This document shows positions 1 to 4,712 of a stretch of DNA of 7,378 bases, in pieces. Positions within the stretch are counted from its first letter, which is position 1. Each line of letters begins with the position of its first letter. The stretch is from an uncultured Ruminococcus sp. (lineage in GTDB: Bacteria > Bacillota > Clostridia > Oscillospirales > Ruminococcaceae): positions 1 to 7,378 of the forward strand of contig CAMNMO010000135.1 in assembly GCA_946544695.1 (NCBI GenBank), in the 5' to 3' direction. The notes under the pieces were generated by a model. The model had not been told where the DNA came from, did not search any database, and saw nothing but the letters and a program-made list of their open reading frames with translations. Both the position numbers and the translations under genes were made by a program.

Positions 1-57
1 GAATCAACAGCCCCTAATAATAATACTGTTATATATTTCTTTAGTTATGTTTTATTT
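1..57 (+). other. Candidate origin unwinding element (dnaA-dnaN spacer)
   Basis: The sequence GAATCAACA at 1-9 is a weak match to the DnaA box TTATCCACA (6 of 9). It is followed at once by a GC cluster (GCCCC, 10-14), then TAA TAA TAA TAC at 15-26, then an almost GC-free stretch to 57. In Bacillus subtilis, origin melting between dnaA and dnaN uses a DnaA box, a short GC run and DnaA-trios (3'-[G/A]AT-5', that is 5'-TA[A/G]-3' on this strand). The order, spacing and orientation here fit that scheme. What is seen is the motif string. The assignment is inference, limited by the poor box and by the window starting exactly here, so upstream boxes cannot be checked. Confidence 0.45.
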
Positions 58-90
58 GCAGAAAAAAATGCACGGTTTTATTTTTTCTGC
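58..90. repeat. Perfect 10-bp inverted repeat in dnaN upstream region
   Basis: GCAGAAAAAA (58-67) and TTTTTTCTGC (81-90) are exact reverse complements around a 13-nt loop. The stem is four mixed pairs plus six A-T pairs, so it is only moderately stable as RNA. No T-run follows the second arm, so it is not a standard intrinsic terminator in the + direction. It could weakly terminate transcription coming from dnaA, act as a protein-binding palindrome, or be a structural element of the origin. It lies about 60 nt before the dnaN start. Confidence 0.5.
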
Positions 91-95
91 TTTGA

Positions 96-104
96 TTATC
101 AACA
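96..104 (+). promoter_or_regulatory. DnaA-box-like 9-mer
   Basis: TTATCAACA differs from the consensus DnaA box TTATCCACA at one position. It shares the 7-mer ATCAACA with the box-like sequence at 3-9, in the same orientation. It sits in the AT-rich spacer ahead of dnaN, where Firmicute origins commonly carry DnaA boxes. It overlaps the small palindrome TTGAT-T-ATCAA (92-102). A single one-mismatch site in AT-rich DNA is weak evidence alone, and the support comes mainly from location. Confidence 0.4.
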
Positions 105-139
105 TTCAGTCTGAAAGATCAGGCTGTGAATGAAGATCG

Positions 140-145
140 AAAGGA
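140..145 (+). promoter_or_regulatory. Ribosome binding site deciding the dnaN start
   Basis: AAAGGA at 140-145 lies 7 nt before ATG 153, an ideal spacing. The upstream in-frame GTG at 126 lacks a comparable site and would add nine residues not typical of the family, so ATG 153 is preferred. Confidence 0.75.
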
Positions 146-152
146 TGATAAT

Positions 153-1265
153 ATGAAATTTATCTGTTCCAAGTCATCGCTTTATGATGCTATCGTAAAT
201 GTATCAAAGGCGGTATCCGAAAGATCGACTCTGCCGTCACTGGAAGGCATAAAGTTCAGTCTGGCAGATTCGCTGCTGGAACTTACAGGCTATAATCTGG
301 AGATGGGCATAAGAACAGTTATCTCTGTAAGAAGCGATGATAAGGGCAGCTGCATAATGAATGCAAAGCTGTTCTCGGAAATGATAAAGAAAATGGATAC
401 CGAGGAGATAATGATAGATGTATCCGAAAGCTATCAGGTGACTATCTCGGGAAGTTCCACAAAGACAACATTCAATATGTTCGCAGCTTCCGCTGAGGAT
501 TATCCCGAACTGCCCGAAAAGGACAGCGAGACTCAGATACCGATTGCACAGCCTGTGCTGAAAAATATGATAGCACAGACAAAATTTGCTGTGGCAATGA
601 CCGATGACAAGCCCATACTGAAAGGTGAGTTGTTTGATATAGAGGACAATACACTTACGATGGTAGCTATCGACGGTTACAGAATGGCTGTAAGATATGA
701 ACCTGTAAAGTATAATGAACCCATCAAGTTCGTTGTACCCTCAAAGTCACTGTCAGAGATACAGTCTCTTTTAAGCGACAATGAGGACGACACTGTGTAC
801 ATACACCCTTCAAGAAAGCACATAATCTTCGATATCGGCGGATATGTGGTTTATTCAAGACTGCTGGAGGGAGATTTCCACCCGTATAAGTCTGCGATAC
901 CCAACAGTTCCAATACCGATGTTGTGGTTGACAGAAAAGCTCTGATATCCACACTGGAAAGGGCTATGCTGCTGATAAATGACCGCTCGCCTTCACCTGT
1001 AAGGTGCTATTTCGAGAATGACCACGTAAAGATAAACTGCGTGGCTGCACTGGGCAAGATATCCGATGAGATAAGCGCCGATGTGACAGGTCCCGTTATA
1101 GAGATAGGTTTCAAGTGCAAATATCTGCTTGACCCGCTGAAGGTCATAGATGATGACAAGGTGAAGCTGAAAATGGGCGGAAGCCTGCTGGCAATGAAGA
1201 TAGTTCCCTGTGAGGGCGAAAAGTATACCTATCTGGTACTGCCTGTACGCCTTCCGAGAGAATGA
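153..1265 (+). CDS. dnaN: DNA polymerase III subunit beta (sliding clamp)
   Basis: This 370-residue protein is the ring-shaped clamp that tethers the replicative polymerase and many repair factors to DNA. From ATG 153 the protein begins MKFICSKSSLYDAIVNVSKA, the usual N-terminus of Clostridia beta clamps, and it ends with YLVLPVRL plus PRE. The penultimate PVRL segment corresponds to the C-terminal part of the clamp's partner-binding cleft. The length fits three repeated clamp domains of about 120 residues each. The frame is open 27 nt further upstream to a GTG at 126, but the Shine-Dalgarno AAAGGA at 140-145 favours ATG 153. It is followed after 12 nt by yaaA and is presumably cotranscribed with yaaA and recF. 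No frameshift or missing region was seen. The identification is secure. Confidence 0.97.
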   Translation: MKFICSKSSLYDAIVNVSKAVSERSTLPSLEGIKFSLADSLLELTGYNLEMGIRTVISVRSDDKGSCIMNAKLFSEMIKKMDTEEIMIDVSESYQVTISGSSTKTTFNMFAASAEDYPELPEKDSETQIPIAQPVLKNMIAQTKFAVAMTDDKPILKGELFDIEDNTLTMVAIDGYRMAVRYEPVKYNEPIKFVVPSKSLSEIQSLLSDNEDDTVYIHPSRKHIIFDIGGYVVYSRLLEGDFHPYKSAIPNSSNTDVVVDRKALISTLERAMLLINDRSPSPVRCYFENDHVKINCVAALGKISDEISADVTGPVIEIGFKCKYLLDPLKVIDDDKVKLKMGGSLLAMKIVPCEGEKYTYLVLPVRLPRE

Positions 1266-1277
1266 TGAGGTTTTATT

Positions 1278-1508
1278 ATGACATATAAGCAGCAGGAGGT
1301 AAGCATATCCTCCGAATTTATCAAGCTTGATTCTTTGCTGAAATTTGCAGGCATCGTGGAAACGGGCGGCATAGGCAAGGAGATAATCCTTGAAGAAAGG
1401 ATAAAAGTAAACGGCGAAGTCTGCACCATGCGTGGCAAAAAGATACGTGAAGGCGATAAGGTGCAGATAGATGAGATAAAGACGGAACTGGTCATTGTCA
1501 GAAAATAA
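1278..1508 (+). CDS. yaaA: S4-domain RNA-binding protein, YaaA type
   Basis: This is a 76-residue protein that is essentially one S4 domain, the alpha-L fold found in ribosomal protein S4, pseudouridine synthases and heat-shock protein Hsp15. The recognisable core runs from about residue 14 to 64: FIKLDSLLKFAGIVETGG, then the loop GKEIILEERIKVNGE, then the basic stretch MRGKKIREGDKV. Small S4 proteins of this size sit between dnaN and recF in most Firmicutes, where they are called YaaA. Their exact RNA target is not established, and ribosome assembly has been suggested. ATG 1278 is preceded by TGAGG (1266-1270) at 7 nt, only a few bases after the dnaN stop, so it is probably translated from the dnaN message. 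Family and synteny are clear; the cellular role is inferred. Confidence 0.93.
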   Translation: MTYKQQEVSISSEFIKLDSLLKFAGIVETGGIGKEIILEERIKVNGEVCTMRGKKIREGDKVQIDEIKTELVIVRK

Positions 1509-1533
1509 GTCTGAGGGCAGAGGGTAAGGTGCG

Positions 1534-2664
1534 ATGTTCATTACAGAACTTTCCGTAAACGGCTTTAAAAATCTCAAAGGCATAGAAATAAAGCCGCACG
1601 AAAAGATCAACATTTTCTGCGGGCGCAATGCCCAGGGCAAAACAAACCTTATCGAAGCTATCTGGCTGTGCAGCGGCGCAAGAAGCTTCCGCAGCACAAA
1701 GGACAGGCGCATGATCGGTGATGATGAACAGGTCATGGAGATAGGACTTAAATTCAAAAACAGCTTCCGTGAACAGGATATCCGTTTTGCTATGTCAAGG
1801 ACCGATCTTAAAGATAAGAACGTCACACTCAACGGCGTTAAACAAAAATCACCTTCAAAGCTTTTCGGCAGCCTCAACTGTGTGATATTCACGCCTGAGG
1901 TTCTGGAGCTGTCAAAGGGTTCGCCCGAAAACAGAAGGCAGTTTATCGACCTGTCTGTGGCACAGATAAAAAACACTTACAGCGCTGTCACTTATAAGTA
2001 TGAGGCGCTGATAGAAAGACGCAACCTGCTGCTGAAAAATATAAACTTCGGCAGGGCACGCCGTGAAGAACTGGAAATGTGGGACGTTCAGCTGGCGCAG
2101 ATGGGTGCATTCATCTCGCTGCACAGGTATAATTATACCAAAAAGCTGGGCAGCTACGCAGGCAGGCTCTACAACGAGATATCGGGCGGCAGCGAGGTGC
2201 TGGATATTGATTACAGCTCGACGGTGTATGACCGTGATATGCTGGACAAAGCTTCTGATTATACGGGAGAACTCAAAGACAGATACTTTGAGGTGCTGTG
2301 CAATAATATAGAAGATGACCTGAGGGCAGGCTTTACACAGAAGGGCGTTCACCGTGATGACCTGATATGCAGGATAAACGGCAAGCCCGTAAGAGAAGAT
2401 GCTTCACAGGGACAGCACCGTTCTGCGGCGCTGATAATGAAGCTTTCACAGGCTTATATACTGTATGAGGAGATAAACGATCACCCTGTGATCCTGCTGG
2501 ACGATGTTCTCAGTGAACTCGACCCGTCAAGACAGAGGTTCGTTATCTCAAAGATACATGATATGCAGGTGTTCATAACCTGCTGTGATATGAATATACC
2601 CTTTGATGAAAATTCTCACGGGAAGATATTCAATATAGAAAAGGGTCAGATAAAGAAAAAGTGA
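1534..2664 (+). CDS. recF: DNA replication and repair protein RecF
   Basis: This 376-residue SMC-like ATPase binds DNA at gaps and, with RecO and RecR, helps load RecA during recombinational repair. All family motifs are visible. Walker A is GRNAQGKT at residues 30-37. The family segment GVHRDDL is at 271-277. The ABC signature is SQGQHRSAAL at 291-300. Walker B is VILLDD at 319-324, followed by the D-loop SELD at 327-330. The length is normal for RecF (about 360-380). ATG 1534 has AGAGGG at 1519-1524 with a 9-nt spacer and lies 25 nt after yaaA. Its stop is only 4 nt before the next gene, so that gene is likely translationally coupled to recF. Nothing is missing or disrupted. Confidence 0.97.
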   Translation: MFITELSVNGFKNLKGIEIKPHEKINIFCGRNAQGKTNLIEAIWLCSGARSFRSTKDRRMIGDDEQVMEIGLKFKNSFREQDIRFAMSRTDLKDKNVTLNGVKQKSPSKLFGSLNCVIFTPEVLELSKGSPENRRQFIDLSVAQIKNTYSAVTYKYEALIERRNLLLKNINFGRARREELEMWDVQLAQMGAFISLHRYNYTKKLGSYAGRLYNEISGGSEVLDIDYSSTVYDRDMLDKASDYTGELKDRYFEVLCNNIEDDLRAGFTQKGVHRDDLICRINGKPVREDASQGQHRSAALIMKLSQAYILYEEINDHPVILLDDVLSELDPSRQRFVISKIHDMQVFITCCDMNIPFDENSHGKIFNIEKGQIKKK

Positions 2665-2668
2665 CGAT

Positions 2669-2761
2669 ATGAAACTGGCAAGATGTGAGAAACAGCATAT
2701 TTACCCGTCAGACAGATATTCAAAATGTCCGTTCTGTTCGGGACTTATAAATGACAAAAAC
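2669..2761 (+). repeat. Direct repeat copy 1 (5' end of paralog 1)
   Basis: The first 31 codons align without gaps to 3059-3151, exactly 390 nt downstream. By hand count 73 of 93 bases agree (about 78%), and 20 of 31 residues agree. Similarity becomes patchy after this. This is the conserved core of a gene duplication rather than a mobile repeat. Confidence 0.8.
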
Positions 2762-3049
2762 AGGGCGAATTTTATAGAATATAAGCCTGTAAACAGCCAA
2801 AAGATAAACCTCAGTAAAGAACAGGAAAATAAGTATTCTATCCCCGAAATGACGCCGACAGTCTACACCGACAGGATATGGACAAAGGCTGATAAAATGG
2901 CGGCTATGCCCAAAAGAGAACTCCATATAAATACCAAACAGGAAAACAGAAAGATATGGCTGGATGAAAATACAAGAGGGCTGAGATATTTTTTCAGCAT
3001 ACTGGGGGAATTATTATCCTCCTTTGCTGAACATCTGGGTGATGATTAG
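2669..3049 (+). CDS. Small zinc-ribbon-like protein of unknown function (paralog 1)
   Basis: This is a 126-residue protein I cannot assign to a named family. The N-terminus has a compact Cys/His motif: Cys6, His10, then Cys20-Pro-Phe-Cys23, embedded in RCEKQHIYPSDRYSKCPFC. The C-x3-H-x-Y...Y-x2-C-P-x-C pattern resembles short metal-binding heads at the start of various Clostridia proteins, so zinc binding is inferred. The middle (about 30-95) is polar and probably disordered. Residues 105-122 (RYFFSILGELLSSFAEHL) could form an amphipathic helix; there is no clear membrane segment. The start is 4 nt after recF with no good Shine-Dalgarno, so translation is probably coupled to recF. The first roughly 60 residues are related to the next gene, indicating a tandem duplication. 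The gene is real by position, density and paralogy; its function is unknown. Confidence 0.8.
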   Translation: MKLARCEKQHIYPSDRYSKCPFCSGLINDKNRANFIEYKPVNSQKINLSKEQENKYSIPEMTPTVYTDRIWTKADKMAAMPKRELHINTKQENRKIWLDENTRGLRYFFSILGELLSSFAEHLGDD

Positions 3050-3058
3050 GATATCGGT

Positions 3059-3151
3059 ATGAAACCGGAAAGATGTGAAAACATGCATTTATATCCCACA
3101 GACAGGTATTCAGAATACCAGTTCTGTTCGGGGCTTATAAATGAAAATAAT
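3059..3151 (+). repeat. Direct repeat copy 2 (5' end of paralog 2)
   Basis: This is the partner of the repeat at 2669-2761, about 78% identical by hand count. The codon for Cys20 (TGT) in copy 1 is TAC here, two substitutions that replace a presumed metal ligand with tyrosine. Confidence 0.8.
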
Positions 3152-3430
3152 ATGCGGCTGATGCTTGACGGAAAATTCGTCAACAAAAAGAAGGTCAGCC
3201 TGAAAAAAGATGAAAACGGCGTATATATCAGACCGACAGAAGAAAAGAAAAGATCCGAAGAAGTGGAATATTCATTCTTTTCCGTAGATTTCTGGAATTA
3301 TGTGCCACGAGTATGTATAGTCATCATGATCCTGCTGTTTTATATACCTGTCGGACTAGAGATAGGATTCAGTTTTCTTCCGACAATGTTTGTGGCTGTG
3401 CTGATACTGCTGTTTTTGTTTGTTAAATGA
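3059..3430 (+). CDS. Membrane-anchored paralog with degenerate Cys/His motif (paralog 2)
   Basis: This is a 123-residue protein related to the preceding gene over its first 60 or so residues (20 of the first 31 identical). Cys6, His10 and Cys23 are kept, but the Cys20-Pro pair is replaced by Tyr20-Gln, so the four-ligand metal site is incomplete. The C-terminus differs fully from paralog 1, with two hydrophobic segments at about 82-100 (VPRVCIVIMILLFYIPVGL) and 103-122, separated by a short turn. This predicts a hairpin anchor with the N-terminal head in the cytoplasm. ATG 3059 has AGGA (3048-3051) at 7 nt, overlapping the stop of paralog 1. Its own stop overlaps the ribosome site of remB. 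The function is unknown. The changed motif may mean relaxed constraint or a new role. Confidence 0.8.
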   Translation: MKPERCENMHLYPTDRYSEYQFCSGLINENNMRLMLDGKFVNKKKVSLKKDENGVYIRPTEEKKRSEEVEYSFFSVDFWNYVPRVCIVIMILLFYIPVGLEIGFSFLPTMFVAVLILLFLFVK

Positions 3431-3436
3431 GGTGTT

Positions 3437-3718
3437 ATGGTGTATCTTCATATCGGCAATGACTATATAGTGAACAGCCGCAATATAGTGGGCATTTTCG
3501 ATATAGAAAACAGTTCGACTTCCGCACTGACAAGAGATTATCTGGCGGCGGCGGAAAAAAACAAGCGTGTGACCTACTGCACATACGAACTGCCAAAAAG
3601 TTTCGTGGTGTGCTTTGATGATAAAACACTGGAGGAAAGGGTGTATATCAGTCAGCTTAGCTGTGCCACCCTGCTGAAAAGGTCTAAAAAAGCTGCATTT
3701 AAGGAGTTTCCTTTATGA
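3437..3718 (+). CDS. remB: DUF370 / RemB-like regulatory protein
   Basis: This 93-residue protein matches the DUF370 family. The N-terminus YLHIGNDYIVNSRNIVGIFD is the usual RemB/YaaB opening, and the middle LPKSFVVCFDD and ISQLSCATLLKRS match the family's PKS and SxxTLxxR segments. In B. subtilis RemB is needed, with RemA, for biofilm matrix gene expression; RemA is a DNA-binding protein. RemB lies between recF and gyrB there too, so position supports the call. Whether it controls matrix genes in this organism is unknown. Two starts are possible. ATG 3437 is only 4 nt from GAGG (3429-3432). GTG 3440 is 7 nt away and would give the family-typical start M-Y-L-H. Its stop overlaps the next start by 4 nt (ATGA), indicating coupled translation. 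Confidence 0.88.
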   Translation: MVYLHIGNDYIVNSRNIVGIFDIENSSTSALTRDYLAAAEKNKRVTYCTYELPKSFVVCFDDKTLEERVYISQLSCATLLKRSKKAAFKEFPL

Positions 3719-4623
3719 AGATAGTAAAATGGGCAAAAAAGCATAAGCTGCTCATAATAGGGATAATACTCTATGTGGCGGTCTACTTTATAAGCACAAA
3801 ATTCCCTGTGTGGAGGGAAAAGCATTATTACTACAAAGCTTTATACGGCAAAATGGTCGAGAGGGTCAATGACAATGATACATCTGACCTGATAAGGCTG
3901 TATATGCCGAATATAATACCTGATAACATTATCATCAGGAAGATACCGCTGGATTTTCTGTTTTACGGTATAGCCGATATAATGGCACCTATACATTTCG
4001 GTGTGGTCTTTTCGGTATGCCTGATAACCTACGGTGTACTGCTTGTGGATAAGATACTTGAAAAGCTGAAAACAGATGATATCGGCAAACTTGAGATGCT
4101 GCTGATAGGCTATCTTTTTGAAAACGTGATATTCTATCCGCTGGCGTTCGGCATAAGGTATATGGACGATATATTTGTCAAGTCGGTGGACAGGTTCGGT
4201 GATATGACGAACGGTCATCACAGCACAATAATGAATTTTGTGTTCCTTATATGTTTTCTTGTGATAATAGCCGTGATGATATTTGTGCTTTTACTGCCGT
4301 CGGTGGTGAACCTGTTATCATGCGTCGTTTACTGGCTGGCTTGCGTTCCCGTAAGGTGGCTGATAAGAGGTACAGATCATCTTATGGGAAAACTGCTGCC
4401 AAATATGGCAGGCGAGATAATAACAGCTGTCATAACAATGGTCATACTGCTGGTATTCAACATATTGTTCTGCAAGCTGCTGGAAAAATGCCAGATGCTC
4501 TCAATAAAACCGCTTAAATGGTTTTTCGGAAAATTCAGAAAAAACAGAACTGAACCTGCCGCTGAGAATGCGCCTGATGTAAGTTCTGAAATATATAATA
4601 ACTATGAAGATCAGGATACCTGA
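3715..4623 (+). CDS. Six-helix integral membrane protein of unknown function
   Basis: This is a 302-residue protein with no family I recognise. Hydrophobic segments are at about 11-28, 94-113, 126-147, 172-195, 197-216 and 233-254, giving around six membrane helices. A basic N-terminus (KIVKWAKKHK) precedes the first helix, suggesting a cytoplasmic N-terminus. Residues 29-93 between helices 1 and 2 form the largest loop, probably outside the cell. The C-terminal tail from about 262 is basic (KWFFGKFRKNR) then acidic (about 280-302), fitting a cytoplasmic tail. No signal-peptide cleavage site, transport signature or enzymatic motif was recognised. It overlaps remB by 4 nt, so the two are probably made together, hinting at but not proving a shared role. 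It is absent from the standard recF-gyrB order as I know it. Confidence 0.82.
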   Translation: MKIVKWAKKHKLLIIGIILYVAVYFISTKFPVWREKHYYYKALYGKMVERVNDNDTSDLIRLYMPNIIPDNIIIRKIPLDFLFYGIADIMAPIHFGVVFSVCLITYGVLLVDKILEKLKTDDIGKLEMLLIGYLFENVIFYPLAFGIRYMDDIFVKSVDRFGDMTNGHHSTIMNFVFLICFLVIIAVMIFVLLLPSVVNLLSCVVYWLACVPVRWLIRGTDHLMGKLLPNMAGEIITAVITMVILLVFNILFCKLLEKCQMLSIKPLKWFFGKFRKNRTEPAAENAPDVSSEIYNNYEDQDT

Positions 4624-4712
4624 TAAACGGTATGTGATAATATTTGTCAGTACCTTATGCCGTGACCGTCATTGCAGACAGTTCGGTATTAGTTAGCAGG
4701 AGGTAGTATAAT
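4624..4712 (+). promoter_or_regulatory. gyrB leader with candidate extended -10 promoter
   Basis: This 89-nt non-coding stretch contains TG-T-GATAAT at 4633-4641, an extended -10 element one base from TATAAT. No good -35 is visible 17 nt upstream (AGGATA), which extended -10 promoters can tolerate. Transcription would begin near 4648. The segment ACGGT at 4627-4631 could pair with ACCGT at 4665-4669, or ACGGTAT (4627-4633) with ATGCCGT (4657-4663, one G-T pair), or GGTA with TACC (4651-4654), but not together. No T-run follows, so no terminator is called. gyrB may have its own promoter in addition to read-through; this is tentative. Confidence 0.35.
4698..4704 (+). promoter_or_regulatory. Strong ribosome binding site for gyrB
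   Basis: AGGAGGT is a near-perfect complement to the 16S rRNA end and lies 8 nt before TTG 4713. It fixes the unusual TTG start, because no ATG or GTG occurs in frame until the conserved Met of RPGMYIG (residue 49). Confidence 0.85.

Noticed and set aside
56..84. Possible dnaN promoter TTGCAG, 17-nt spacer, TATTTT
   Set aside because: Both boxes match consensus poorly, and such matches are common in AT-rich DNA. The -35 also overlaps the inverted repeat.
1..114. 37-codon open stretch on the + strand that could be the tail of dnaA
   Set aside because: The translation (ending CFDYQHSV) does not resemble the DnaA C-terminal helix-turn-helix domain, the region is far more AT-rich than the genes, and it contains the inverted repeat and DnaA-box-like sites.
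126..152. N-terminal extension of dnaN from GTG 126
   Set aside because: The added residues are not family-typical and the good Shine-Dalgarno at 140-145 lies inside this stretch, pointing to ATG 153.
993..1976. 327-codon open frame on the minus strand
   Set aside because: It lies antisense across dnaN, yaaA and recF, all of which are clearly coding. The translation has no recognisable family and the composition of a reversed coding frame.
4251..4517. 88-codon + strand open frame
   Set aside because: It is an out-of-frame shadow within the six-helix membrane protein gene, whose frame shows clear hydrophobic segments and coupling to remB.
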